From Lojkania enalia (lineage: Eukaryota; Ascomycota; Dothideomycetes; Pleosporales), in assembly GCA_010094045.1 (NCBI GenBank), contig ML986852.1, positions 1-48,320 of the forward strand: a DNA stretch of 48,320 nucleotides, read 5' to 3'. Of the stretch, positions 13,401 through 26,245 are shown one piece after another (position 1 is the stretch's first letter; the number at the start of each line of letters is the position of its first letter). The position numbers and the translations under genes are program-made. The notes below the pieces were generated by a model that saw only the letters and a list, made by a program, of their open reading frames with translations, did no database searches and was not told the DNA's origin.

Positions 13401-14132
13401 TTTTTTTTATACTATTATTATAATTTATATTATTTTTTACTTTTAAAATTTTATTATATAATTATATTAATTCTTATTTAAATAACTATATTAATTTTTA
13501 TCTAAATATAATATTTATATTACTTTAACTATTTTTATATTACTTTTCTTTCTTTTCTATCTTACCTTTTTTTTATAATATTATCTTCTTTTTTATTCTA
13601 TTTTCTATTTTTTTTTCTTTATTTTATTATAATATATATTTGTATAAATTCTAAATATTTATTTTCTTATATATTTCTCTTCTTTTTACTACTATTATAT
13701 TAATTTATTTTTCTTTAAATTTCTATCTATTTTAATATAAAATTTTTTTTTTAAGATTTTTAAATTATACTACTACTTTTTATCTTATTTAATTTAATTT
13801 CGAAATAAATATCCTAATTTTATTTTCTTTTTATATTATTATTAATTATATTACTTTTTTCTTATTAACTTTTCTTTTCTAAAATATATTTTCTTTTATT
13901 TATCTTAACTTATTAATTTCTTTTACATTAATATCTAAAAATATTAATTAATTCTTTTTTTTAATTATTAAAGAAATATTTTATTTATATTTTAACTTCT
14001 TTTTTTTAAAAAATCTACTATTTTACTACTTTATTTTTAATTTCTACCTACTTTCTATTTATTCTATATACCTTACTATCTCTATTTTTATTATTCTATT
14101 TTATATTCTACTATATAAAGAGTATAATTCGA
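13401..14132. other. AT-rich, T/C-skewed degraded DNA
   Basis: The sequence continues the pyrimidine skew of the preceding array but without a visible period. It is rich in TTTTCTTTT runs and has no open frame. It ends where the third helicase copy begins with AATACTAACTACTATTATA. Confidence 0.55.
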
Positions 14133-14405
14133 ATACTAACTACTATTATATTACTAAAATACTCCCCCTAAACCTATTAAAAGTATCTCTTCTTTAACTA
14201 CTTTATATATATTTTCTAATCTCTACTAAATTCTTTTAAATAGTTATATTATTAGATTATTTAAATTCTTTTCTTAACTTCTACTATTACCTAAAATAGT
14301 AGTACTATTATATTTAGCTACTAATATTAATTATTTATATCTAATCTAATTATATAGTATTTTTAACTAATCTAATATTATTAGTAGCTATAACTCCCTC
14401 CTCTA
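14133..14405 (-). pseudogene. RecQ-like helicase copy 3, segment A (matches 1-258)
   Basis: AATACTAACTACTATTATATT at 14133 aligns with base 1 of the window, and the alignment runs to TAACTCCCTCCTCTA, where a transposon interrupts it at a TA. It corresponds to the C-terminal part of the helicase. It is more heavily RIP-mutated than copies 1 and 2. Confidence 0.85.
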
Positions 14406-16277
14406 ACGTATAGTATAAGCGAGCTAATTACCTAAGCAAGCTGATTATAATATTAAAACTCTATTAAAATCGCGATAATTATACTTTATAATATTATACT
14501 ATAACTAATAACTATAGAATTAATTTAGAAAGAAGCTAGAATATAGCTTATACTCTAAACTCTTTAATAAAATGTAATACTAACTATACGTTGCGTTATA
14601 TTAATCTATAATATCTTCTAAAATATACTTAATATATAAAAGTAAGAAATAGTTTTATAATATAATTGCCGGCCTAATTTAATAAAGTTTAGTAAGACTA
14701 AAAAGTAGGTAATTATTTAATATATACTAGATCTAGATATAAGAGAATTTCTACTACAGCTTACTACTATTTAAAATATAGCTAATTTACTACTAGCTAT
14801 ATACTCTACTAGCTAGGTTAGAAAGAACTAGATAGAGAATTTTATTAAATATATACCTAAGCTTAAAGTTAAATTTAATTAAAAGTATAACTATTTAAAA
14901 GCTAAATATAAAAATTCTAAAGTTATAAAAGGCTAGTTCTACCTTATATAGAATATAAAGGCTAAATACGGTATTATTAATAAAGATATATATAACTTCG
15001 ACGAATTAAGCTTTATAATAGATATAATATTGATAGAAGTAGTAGTTACTAGCTCTAAAAGATAGAATCGAGTAAAGCAGCTCTAGCTAGATAATTATAA
15101 GTAGACTATAGTTATTTAGGGTATTAATATAATAGGATAGATAATACTACCTTTTATTATTTTTATAGATACTTACTACCTCTCTATATAGTATAAAGAA
15201 GATAATATTCTACTAACCTAAACTATATAGGTTACTAATAATAGCTGGATAATAAATAATATTAGTATTAAGTAGTTAAAGTACTTTAATATATATATAA
15301 AGGATTATACTATTAGTATATATTAATTGCTAATTCTTAACAGCTATAAGAGCTACGACTTACTTAAATTTAGGCAGCTCTATAAAGAAAAGAATATTAT
15401 TACTCTCTATATACCTCTATATTTATTATATCTATTATAGCTATTAGATATAGGTTATTTCTCGCCTTTAAAAACTACGTATAGGTGCTAAGTTAAGTAG
15501 CTAATACGCGGTTATATTAACTATATTATAAAAATCGAGTTCTTACTCTATTTTAAAGTAGCTTTTAATATAGCAATTATAAAGAGTAATATTTTAAATA
15601 GCTTTTAAAATACTAGCCTAGTTTTATTTAACTTAAATATAGTACTATTAAAGTTTAAAATTTAACTATATATACTAATACCTTTTATAGTTAAAGATAC
15701 CCTTTAGAAGTTAAAAATACTAAGTAATTCTATTAAATTTAGGTCTTAATCTATATACGTTCGATTAAGAGTTTAAAAGTATCTAAATAGCTTATCTATT
15801 TTAATAGTAGAAGCGTTTAAATAGTTTATAAAGGGTACTGTATATATAATATATAAAAATATACTATTACGCGTTTAGGTTACTAAGCTTTAAGTAGCTA
15901 ATAAAGCCGCTATATAACGTTAATTATATAAAAGAAAGTATATATAGAAGGAAGGTAACCTAATAATTAAAGAAGATACTTAATTAACTACTCTAAAAGA
16001 GTTTAGTACTTATATTAATAGGAAAAAGAGTAGGAAGAAGGCGCGTGTTAATAGAGGCTAGTTAACTTAAAGGCGTTATAGGTAGTATAGTAAGGCTAGA
16101 TATAACTCGTAAACGTATAAAAATAATATTATAGATATAGAAGAATAGGCTACTATATTATATAGTATAATAAAATATAAGAAAATATAATATTTTATAA
16201 AAAGTAGTCGCAATTTTAGTATAGTTTTAATATTATAATTAGCTTACTTAGGTAATCAGCTCGCTTATACTATACAT
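14406..16277 (+). mobile_element. Fot1/pogo-like DNA transposon (1,872 bp), copy a
   Basis: The terminal inverted repeats are ACGTATAGTATAAGCGAGCT on the left and the complement of ATGTATAGTATAAGCGAGCT on the right, with homology continuing for about 50 bp. TA is duplicated at both ends (14404-14405 and 16278-16279). The pre-insertion site is seen intact in helicase copy 1 near 258, which proves the boundaries. Length and ends match a second copy at 46010-47881. Confidence 0.95.
14515..16235 (+). pseudogene. Fot1-like DDE transposase, RIP-degraded
   Basis: The plus-strand frame resembles a pogo/Fot1 transposase: a CENP-B/Tc5-type DNA-binding region (about 14700-14860), then the first catalytic block YNFDE (about 14990), a VVTSSKR segment, a PFIIF block, the second catalytic block reading LILNSYKS where LILDxHxS is usual, and DIGYFSPLK for the third. 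The D-to-N change and the many TAG/TAA codons at expected Gln/Trp positions fit RIP. It is non-functional. Copy b at 46010 shares the frame. Start and stop positions are approximate. Confidence 0.82.
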
Positions 16278-17123
16278 TATTATATATTTCTATTTAAAAT
16301 CTATCTAGTTTACTTCTACTTATTTTAGACTATACTATATATTATATTATCTTATACTTCTACTATTCTTCTATTTCTATCTCTTCTATTATCTAGTATA
16401 CCGCGTATTTTTTATATAGCTTCTCTAGTACCTCTTAAATTTACTACTACGCTAAGTTTACCTTATACTACCTATTCTACTATTTACTAACGCTTTCTTT
16501 ATATTAGTTATATTTAGCTAACTTAATATTATTATAGCTTATCTACTTCTTATTAAAATAGCTACTTATTAGTCTTTACTAATACCTACTATCTATAATA
16601 AACCTCTCTATTACCTATATATCTAGCTTCTCTCTCTTTTATTCTATCTTTTACTCTACTTTACCCTCCTTTATAAGAATTATTAAATCTATCTACTTAC
16701 CTATTTACTTATTATATCTACTTTTCCAAGTAAAATTAATTATACTTTATAGTATTCCTATATATAGTATAAATATAATTTCTAGAAAATCTACTCCTAT
16801 ATCTAATACTAATATAGCTATTATAAGCCTACTTTTTTTAAGCTATTCTTTTAACTACCTAACTTATTCTATATTTCTAGTATAATAGTATCTACTATCT
16901 AGTATTTTAGCTATCGCTTTATATTACGCTTTACTATAGTAGTATAATACTTCTTTCTCCTTTTATTCTCTAAGCTATTATACCTACTATTAATATATTA
17001 CTAATACTATCTTTTATATCTACTTCTACTTATATTATAATATTAAATATTATATATTTAACTATACTATACTTACTTAAATATATATTATATATTAAAC
17101 TAGTATATTTTCTTTTAGCTAAA
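16278..17123 (-). pseudogene. RecQ-like helicase copy 3, segment B (matches ~259-1113)
   Basis: Collinearity with copy 1 resumes after the transposon (AAATCTATCTAGTTTACTTC against AAATCTGTCTAGTTTAACCC) and runs through the C-terminal helicase region to TTTTCTTTTAGCTAAA, where a gypsy element interrupts it. It is strongly RIP-mutated. Confidence 0.85.
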
Positions 17124-17426
17124 TATTATAGACGTTTATATATAGTTAGTTAATTATACTTTAAACAGTTAACTCTATTACTATATACTATATATAAATA
17201 TTAAAATATTATATAAAGAATAGAAATATCTATATTATATAGGTTTTTATATAGGCTAGGTCTATACTACTATATAAACTAGCTAGGTTAATAAAACCTT
17301 TCTCTATTATAGTTAAAATAAGTCGATTATATTCTAGCTAGTAGTTAATAACTATTACTAGTAGCTAGTTTAGGTATTATAATAAGAATAATATAGGTAT
17401 AAAGATATTATAATATTATTATAATA
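17124..17426 (-). repeat. Left (3') LTR of minus-strand gypsy element
   Basis: 303 bp, matching 24077-24379 base for base in order apart from transitions. Shared landmarks include TATATATAGTTAGTTAATTA and AGGTCTATACTACTATATAA. Confidence 0.9.
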
Positions 17427-19217
17427 GTACTCTTCTTTTAGTTATAAGCTTTTATAAGTTAAATTTTTATATTATATTTAGATTATTTATAATTAAATAG
17501 TAGTTATTAATACTAATATTAGTTAAGGTTATAGATATATTAGTATAACTAGTAGTTAATAGTAGTACTATATTAGGGATTAGGTTAGATTAGTTTATAT
17601 AATAGTATTATACTAAAGATTAGGCTAGGTCATATATATATTAGTATAACTAGTAGTTAATAGTAGTATTATATTAAGAATTAGGTTAGATTATAGGTAT
17701 ATTAATACGATTAGTTATTATTATATAATAGTATTATACTAGAGATTAAATTAAGTTATAAGTATATTAGTATAACTAGTTATTATTATATAATAGTATT
17801 ATACTAGAGATTAGGTTAGTTTATATAATAGTACTATATTAGATTAAACTCTAATACCTAATTAAGAATCTAAATATAATATTATATTTAGATTTTATTT
17901 ATTTAGGTTTCTAGCGTAGTAATCTTCTATAGCTATTATTTTAGTAAAGTTACTAGCCGAGTACTATTCTAGATTATAATAGCTAGTCTATTTAACTAGG
18001 TATTATACTAGTATTTCTATTAGTTATAGTAGAAGTTTTCTATTTACTTAATAAGGTATTCTAGTTCTCTATTAATTTTAATAGGTTTAGGGTTATATAT
18101 TTATTAACTAGATAAGTAGTTAAATAATTTAAGTACTAATTATAATAGTAATATATAAAATATAAAATATATTTTAGCTAATTTAGGTAGCTTTAATCTA
18201 TAAATATATAAAAATACTTTTATAATAACTTTATAAGAGCTTATATTCTTCTAATTAAGTTTTTTTAATAGCTTTTATATATATATATTTCTAATATTTA
18301 ATTAGACTAAATTACTAACCTAGTAGTTAAGAGCTAGTATATACTTATAGTTAGTATACTCTTATTAGAATACTTATACCTAAGTAAGTTTTTCTCTAAT
18401 ATACTCTATAATATTCTTTATCTTATTAACTAGTCTATTAGCTTTTTAAGCTATTAGAGACTATTTTAGTAGTTAATAGATTTTTATAGGCGGTTTAAAA
18501 CCTATTTAAAAGTACTAGCTAAAATAAGCTAGAAATAGAAAGACTTTTATTAAATTAAATACTATATTATTTACTTTAAACTATATTATTAGTAGTTATT
18601 TAACCTAATTATCTTATTTATAACTAGTATAAGTTTAGGGAACTTATTCTATTATTATATTAGTATTTTCTATCTAACTATTAGTTTTTAAATAGAAGCT
18701 AGTTAATATATATATATTAATTTATAGCTATCTATAAAACTTTTAATAGAAAGTAGAAATAAACTATATTTTACAGCTAAATAAAATAGTATATAATAGT
18801 TTATAGTAAACCTATATATAGTAATAGAATAGTTAGATAATATTAGGAGTTTTAATTCTTACGTATAGTATTAGGTATATATATTTATTAAGCCTATTAA
18901 CTACTATTATAATATTTATATAACCTTCTAATTCTAGTAGATTAGTTATAAAGTTTATAGAAATATTTTAAAACCTTAGTTTAGATATAGATAATAGTTT
19001 TAATAATCTATAGTACTTCTTTCTAAAAGTTTTACTTCTTTAATATATATAATAATAGCCTATATATTATTATACTAAGTTAAATATTTTTAACTAATAG
19101 TACTTATACTAGAGTAGTTTTAAAGTCTTTCTTTAACTAGAATATCTATTAGATAGTAAATTATAGATAGTTTATAGTAGTTTAAACTTTAGCTTATTAT
19201 AGTCTAATACTAACGTA

Positions 19218-20353
19218 GTTTATAAGCGAGCTGTTAATATAAGCGAGCTGTTATCCTACTAAAATTCGAACGACTTAATCGCGATAATAATTAACTATAT
19301 ATATATATACTATAAGAAGTAATAGTCTATTAGATTATTTAATATCTACGCTATTAATTTAGCACGTTTAAGTATTATAGCTAGGCTGTTTATAGTATTT
19401 ATAGCTCCGTTAAGGCTAGCTACTCTCTTATAGCTAAATACTCTAATTACGAATTTTCTTATTAATCTACTCCTTAACGTTATTTTAATTAATTATATCC
19501 TTACCTGCAGCCTTTATTAGAATCTCCTACTTCTATAATCGCTTTCTTTTCTATTATTTTTACTTTATTACTACCTTATTTACTCGCTTAAGGCTTTTAA
19601 TTTAATTAGCTATCAGCGCAATCGAATATGTTATTATTATAGCACCCTTTTAAAGCTAATTAAAGGCTGCGATAATTAATATAGGTAATAAGTCTTAATA
19701 TTACTAAATCCTACTATAAATTATTATTAATTAAACCTCTAGTTTATACGCGTTACTAGGTGTTTTAGCCTCTTAGAGGGTAGTCTCTAATATAGGTAGT
19801 ATCGGTATATATAACTTAATATTAAACTTTAATAGTACCGCTTTAAAAGTTTATACGGATATTAGCTTCTATAATTAATCGATTATAGGCTACTTTAAAA
19901 GCTGGAAGAAAGGTAGTCTTATTAATATAGTTGATATAATTGCGTATTAAGGCTAAAATCTTAGTACTATACTTAGCTAATAGTCTATTCGCTATAGCTT
20001 ATACGCTGTTAATTATAGGCGGAAATCCTCGTAAATCCTAATTAAGGATATAGCTAATAAATACCTCCTTTTCAATCTTTATAAGCTTCTTTAAATTTAG
20101 CTTATAATCGCGTTATACAGCTATTCTAGTATATTAAAGGTAGAGAGTACTTTAAGAGTAGTAAAAAGTTGTTGCAGCACTATTCTTAGTTAAAACTTAA
20201 CCTTAATTAATAGCTAAGATTATAAGAATAATTTATAATTCTTTATAGGTTAATTATATTCTACTATATTAAGCTATTATATATTAATCTAGGTAGGCCG
20301 TTAAAAGTTTAGTAAGGTAACAGCTTATTTATACTAACAGCTTACTTATAAAC
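19218..20353 (-). mobile_element. Internally deleted Fot1-like transposon (1,136 bp) inside the gypsy element
   Basis: The inverted ends are GTTTATAAGCGAGCTGTTA with a second subterminal AAGCGAGCTGTTA block, mirrored at the right end, with TA duplicated at 19216-19217 and 20354-20355. On the minus strand, a CENP-B-type DNA-binding segment (FISYILNxDLRGFPP, about 20020-20080) is followed within about 100 bp by the transposase C-terminal FLPAFKVAYNRLI segment, so the catalytic DDE core is missing. It keeps many more CpG, CpA and TpG sites than the gypsy DNA around it, suggesting later arrival or weaker RIP on a short copy. It is non-autonomous. Confidence 0.85.
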
Positions 20354-23300
20354 TATATTATAAATTAATCTTAATAGTATAGTTAATTATTATACTCTTT
20401 ATAATTAGCTAGAATTAAAAGCTTAAATTAATAGGTTTTTTCTTTTAATAGCTTTAAAATATTTTAAATTAGATTATTATTTAGGTATTCTTTATTAATA
20501 ATCTTTATAATTAATTAGCCTACTTCTATCTATTAGAATAGTTTAAAACGAAGTAATATCTATTAATAACTTTTATAGGCCTCTTCTTATATAGACTTAT
20601 CTTATAACCTTTAAATTAAGGTATTAAGCTTCTCTCTAAGTTTTCTAGGTTAGTATATAATACTAAAGTTAAATCTTAATAGATATTCTAATTAATAGAT
20701 CTATTAATAGTTTAGCTATTTTATTATTATAAAGTATTATAAGTTCTTATAATTATTTAGTACTTCTATAGAAAATACTATACCTTCTAATTTAGGCCTC
20801 TATTACTTAAAATATTAGATAATTATAAGTAGTTTCTTATTATATATTTTATAGTTATCTTTAGTAGGGTTTATATACTTAGAAAAGTAGATAATAGGTT
20901 TTAGTTTACTATTAGCGCCTTTCTAAAATAATATATTAACTATTATAAAGTTAAATATATTAGCTTCTACTACTATTAGTAGTTTAAAGTTAAAATATTA
21001 GAGAATTAGTATAGAGATAAAAATATCTTTTAAGTAGTTAAAGGAATATTAACAGCTATTATTCTAGTTAAATTAAGTATTCTTCTTAGTTAAAACTATT
21101 AAAAGGGAGACTTTCTATAAGAAATTACTAATAAATTATTAGTAGAAGTTTATAAAACTTATAAAAACTTAAATATCTTTTATATTTTTAGAATATTTTT
21201 AGTTAACAATTATTTCTACCTTCTTTAGGTCTATATAAATCCCTTCTATAATAATTATATATCCTAAATAGGTTACTTCTAACTAGTAAAACTTATATTT
21301 ATCTATATTAAACTATAAACTATTTATTTTTAAAGCTTTAAAAACTAGCTAGATATACTATTTATAATTCTTTAAATTCTTACTAAATATTAGAATATTA
21401 TTAATATAGATAGTATAGAATATATTAAAGTATAGTCTTAGTATATTATTTATAAAATACTAGAATATACTTAAAGTATTAACTAGGTTAAAAGATATTA
21501 CTAGATATTTAAATAGCCTATAGTATATATAAAAGGTAGTTTTTTATTTATCTCCTTTAATAATTTTTAACTTATTAAATATAGTAATAATATTAAGTTT
21601 TATATAGTATTTAGTCTTACTAAGTTAAATTAATATTTCTTAAATTAGTAGAATTAGGTATTAATTTTTAATAGTAATAGTATTTAGGACTCTATAATTT
21701 ATATAGAATTAGAAACTACCTTTAAATTTCTTTATAAAAATTATAAATATAGTTACTAGTAATAAGTTTACTCTAATAAATCCTTTAGATAAGTTCTCAT
21801 TAAGGTACTTTTTTAGTACCTTTAATTTATTCTAAAATATTCTATAGAGTAGACTAAAACTAGTTTACTTACTATTCTCTAGTTTAATTTTATAATTATA
21901 TAGTTATTATTTAAATAGTTTATCTATATTCTTATATAAAAAGATAGATAATAGATTATAATATTCTTTAGGTATTTTAGTAATAGAGTTAATATATACT
22001 TTTAGGGCTAGAGTCTTATTAATATTAACTATTAATATAGTAAAGATTTTATAGTTAAATTACTAGAAGAGTTAAACTAATAGTATAGTACTTATATTAT
22101 ATATATTTAGCTATAATATAAACTTTAAATATTTAAGTTTAAATAGGTTCTTTTAATTATAATTTTTATTTAAAGTTAGATTAATTTTAATTTTAGGTTC
22201 TTTTAACTAGTATAGTATTTTAAATAGCTAGTAATTATATTAGGTATAGTTTAATAGGCGGAATTTTAAATAGTACTATCTAGGCTTTAAACTATATAGA
22301 GGTTATAAATTAATTACTTTAAAATCTTCTTTTATATTAGATTTAGGTAATTTATAGTCCTTAATAACTATTTAAGTAGCCTATTAGTAGATAATAATAC
22401 TAATAAATTATAAGTATTAAGTTAGATATTAGTTAGTAGTAAAAACTAGCTATTTATTCTTATAGTTTAGGTTTATATAATACTTATATATCTATAGCTA
22501 TTTTAAAATTAACTAGTATTTTTCTAGTATAATTATATAGAGATATACTATCTTTAAATAGTTTAAGTATTAGAAAGTTAAAATAACTAAATAGAAGATA
22601 GTCTCTTTATAAAAAACTTTTCTATTAAAACTAGTAAAATATAGGTTATATAGAAGTTATATCTTTTAAAGTTTTAGGGTATATATAAAATCTCTATAAA
22701 TATAGCTATAACTAGTAGCTTTAATATTAATAAAAATATTAATATTTTACTAGACTAGGTCTTAATAGATTAAGAAAGAAACTAAAATCTAGTAGTTTTA
22801 TAACTATTTTTATAGAGGCTAGTTCTATAAATATATAAAGATTTAATATAAATATAATTTTAAAAGGTAATTTACTTTTAAAATAGACCTTTTAGTAATA
22901 TTCTAGTTAGTAAAACTAGCTATATTTAAGAGTAAGAGTAATAGCTTTATTTATAGAATAATAAGTATATTAAAAATTAGTTAGAAGATTAGTTAGAGGA
23001 TTAAAAATAGAATCTATAGAGTATAGTAGAGCTCTAAAACCCTTAACAGATTAATAGTAGAGGAGTACTATATTCTAGTAAAATATATCTCTTACTATTA
23101 TATTTATAATAGTATCCTTTATAATAGTATCTTTCTTATTTATTAGAGTTTATAAGTATATAGCTAGAAGTATTAAGTTCTATAGTATTCGGATTTTTCT
23201 AGTAAGTAGTATAATACTTTAATTATTTATAATAGTTACTAGATAGATAATATAGATTAATATTATATAGGAAAATTAGATTAGTATAGTTATTTAGGGT

Positions 23301-24076
23301 GCTAGATATTATAATATTAATTATAGTATAGTAGAGCTTATTAAAGAGAGAATATTAGAGATATATAATTTATCTAATCTTATTTAGTTTAGTATCTATA
23401 ATTAGGCGTTAGAATTTAGTAAAGTAAATAAGAAACCTACTTTAACTTTATTTTAAAATCTCTAACTTATTCTATATTATAGTCCCCTTATTCTAGTTAT
23501 TATAGGTAGATTCTAAAAAGGTAACTAAGCTATCTATAGAGTTAATACTCTTATCTATTAATAGATTAACTAATATTACTAGATCTTATTTTAGATAAAA
23601 ATAGATATATAGAAAATAGATATATTTAGTTAGGTATTAGTTAGTATTTCTTTTTAGTTTATAGTAGAGCTTTTTAATAAAATATAAAAGCTCTAAATAT
23701 TTATTAGAAAATATTAGAAGGTTAGATAAATAGTTAGAATAGAAATATAAGTTATATATAGTCTTAAATAGATTAGAAATTAATATAGACATCTATTTAG
23801 AAACTAGAGTTGTAGGTTAAGTTAAGTTAAGAGTAGATAATAGTTCTATTACTATTAATATACTAGTAGCTAGTAGAAGGGTAACTATTTAGTAGCTACT
23901 AAATTCCCTTTATATTACTTTAAAGTTTAACTTATAATAGTTCTCCTAAGTTATTAAGGCCTCTACTAATATCTTATTCCTCTATTATAAAGAGTCTAAC
24001 TTACTCTAGATCTTTTTAAATATATTAATAAGTATATTCTTATCTATAGTATATAATAGTAGATAATATAATATAA

Positions 24077-24379
24077 TATTATAAATACTTATATATAGTT
24101 AGTTAATTATACTTTAAATAGTTAACTCTATTAATATATATTATATATAAATATTAAAATATTATAGAAAAAATAGAGATATCTATATTATATAGATTTT
24201 TATAAAAGCTAGGTCTATACTACTATATAAGCTAACCGGGTTAGTAAAACATTCTTCTATTATAGTTAAGATAAGTTAGTTATATTTTAGCTAGCAGCTC
24301 ATAACTATTACTAGCAGCTAGTTTAGGTATTATAGTAAAAATAGTATAGGTGTAGAAGTATCGCGGTATTATTATAATA
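24077..24379 (-). repeat. Right (5') LTR of minus-strand gypsy element
   Basis: 303 bp, partner of 17124-17426. It is somewhat less mutated: it keeps GCTAACCGGGTTAG and a CGCGG that are altered in the left LTR. Confidence 0.9.
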
Positions 24380-24414
24380 CTAAACCTCTTATACTAGTAG
24401 TAGTATTACTATAA
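24380..24414 (-). pseudogene. RecQ-like helicase copy 3, segment C (35 bp)
   Basis: CTAAACCTCTTATACTAGTA and the following GTAGTATTACTATAA continue the helicase alignment (copy 1 about 1110-1145) between two retrotransposons. This short piece fixes the target duplication of the left element. Confidence 0.8.
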
Positions 24415-24749
24415 TATTATAGATATTCTTATAAAAATCTCTATATTAGACTAAATTAAAATTTAGAACTCTATATAACTAGAAAAATAAAACTAATATA
24501 AGATATATAATATATTTAATAGTTTAGTTAATTAAGTAACTAAGTAGAAGAGAAATAGTAAAAAAACTAAATTATATTTAATAATCTTATAACTCTAATT
24601 TTTATAACTCTTTATAGTTAACTTAAATATCTTTTATATACTATATTTATATACTTCTATTATAAGTTTATAAAAATAATCTTTCTATAGTATATAATTA
24701 CTCTTAATTATTACTCTATCTTATACCTAGTTAATTAGAGGCTATTATA
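24415..24749 (+). repeat. LTR of a second gypsy family, plus orientation (335 bp)
   Basis: It starts TATTATAGATATTC (from a TG start) after helicase DNA and ends near GAGGCTATTATA. Its reverse complement recurs at 25913-26245 and its first ~200 bp recur at 42909-43105. It heads the gag fragment that follows. Confidence 0.8.
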
Positions 24750-25912
24750 TTTTAACTACTCTTATAAAACTAGAAGAAGTAAAACTAGTTAAACTATCTT
24801 AGTTATAAGAAAAGAGATACTTTTAATAAGTAATATAGAAAACTTATATAAGTAGAATATTAGGATTAGCTAGTAAAGCTATCTCTTTAGAGGTAGGTAT
24901 AATAACTATATTTATAAGAATATAGAATAAGTTAATATAATAGTAGGAATAATTAGTCCTAGTAGATAAATAGATAAAAAGTTTAAAAGAAATTTAAAAT
25001 AGCTTTTTTAAAAATTTTAAAAGAATATAAAAAATAGTTAATAGTAAATAAGAAATAGAACTTATAGAAATTATCTAAAAACTTAAATAAGTTAAAAGAA
25101 TACTACTAATAATATATTACTAGTAATAAATTAAATTAGTACTATTTAATAAATTTAATAAAACTAGGTTTAAACTTAAAGAATTCCTAGTAGTAGTAAA
25201 AATCTATATTAATACTAACCTAGATATTATTAAATATAAAAATAAGAAAGTACTATTTATAGAAGTCTATTTAATAGGTAAACTATTTAACTAGTTCTAG
25301 TCCTTTTTAATAGATTTTAAAAACTATATAGAAGAATACTAGAAAAGTAAAACTAAAGTAATATTTATAAGTTTAATATATTTCTAATAGAAATTTAAAC
25401 TAGTATTTAGAGATATTAATAAAGTATAAGTAGTAGAAAATAGATTCTACAACCTAGTTTAATTAAAATCTATTATCTTATATATATTAAGCTTTTAATA
25501 GCTCTTAAATAAAGTTGTATAAGACAACTATAATATAATAGTAAAGTTCTATAAAGGATTAAAAATAGAAATAAAAAGGGTAATAAGATATATAGAATAA
25601 CTTTAGAATCTTATATTATACTTCTAACTAGTAAAAAGAATTAATAATAAACTATACTAGTTTAAAAATAAGAAAAGGTAAGTATATTACTAAAGAGTAT
25701 ATTTTTTAGTAAAAGTTACTAATACGGGCGAACCTATAGATCTAAATACTACTAAAGAAAAGAAGCTTAAACTATAGATAACTTAAGAAAGAAAGACTTA
25801 GAAAAAAAATATTAAGTACTATAATTATTAGAAACTAGAATATATAGTAAAGGAATACTAAAGTAAAAAGAAAGAAAAGAAAAACTAGCTTATAAAAGAT
25901 AAACTGTAGAAA
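24750..25912 (+). pseudogene. Ty3/gypsy gag fragment, plus strand
   Basis: The plus-strand frame (about 25100-25900) resembles retrotransposon Gag: a conserved core with KFKLVFRDIN and VQDNYNIIVKFYKGL segments, then a nucleocapsid-type knuckle at about 25817-25860. The knuckle reads YYNYxKLEYIVKEY where CxxCxxxxHxxxxC is expected; each Cys appears as Tyr (TGC/TGT to TAC/TAT), which RIP explains. The frame is cut at 25912 by an oppositely oriented element, so protease and polymerase are missing here. Confidence 0.8.
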
Positions 25913-26245
25913 TATAACAGCCTCTAATTAGCTAGATATAGAGTAGAATAATAACTAAGAGTAATTATATACTATAGAAATTATTCTTAGAGGCTTATAA
26001 TAGAAGTATATAAATAGAGTATATAAAAGATATTTAAATTAACTATAAAGAACTATAAAGGTTAGAATTATAAAGTTATTAAATATAATTTAGTTCTTTT
26101 ACTATGTTTTTCTTATTTAGTTACTTAATTAATTAAGCTATTAAGTATATTATATATTTTATATTACTCTTATTTTTTTAGCTATATAGAATTCTAAATT
26201 TTAATTAGGTCTAGTATAGAAATTTTAATAAAAATATCCGTAATA
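25913..26245 (-). repeat. LTR of the second gypsy family, minus orientation (3' LTR)
   Basis: 333 bp, the reverse complement of 24415-24749 with transition differences. It is the 3' LTR of the minus-strand pol fragment to its right. Together with the plus-strand LTR it makes a large inverted repeat around the gag fragment. Confidence 0.8.

Larger units (their letters stand above)
17124..24379 (-). mobile_element. Ty3/gypsy LTR retrotransposon, minus strand, RIP-degraded, with an internal insertion
   Basis: Two 303-bp LTRs (17124-17426 and 24077-24379) flank 6.65 kb. A 5-bp duplication CTAAA lies at 17119-17123 and 24380-24384, and helicase copy 3 resumes exactly after it. LTR ends read TA...TA, the expected RIP products of TG...CA. 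On the minus strand I read a reverse transcriptase with YINNILIFS (21382-21408) in place of YLDDILIFS, an RNase H-like segment with KPIIYFSKYI and NYKIYNKELL-like blocks (about 20700-20960), and an integrase C-terminus with YQVxNLVQLNIRN (about 18100-18480). The loss of both catalytic Asp residues as Asn shows that it is dead. Removing the 1,136-bp insertion gives a usual element size of about 6.1 kb. Confidence 0.92.

Noticed and set aside
24415..26245. DNA transposon with ~335-bp terminal inverted repeats
   Set aside because: The enclosed frame is retrotransposon Gag and the arms match an LTR found elsewhere, so these are opposed LTRs.
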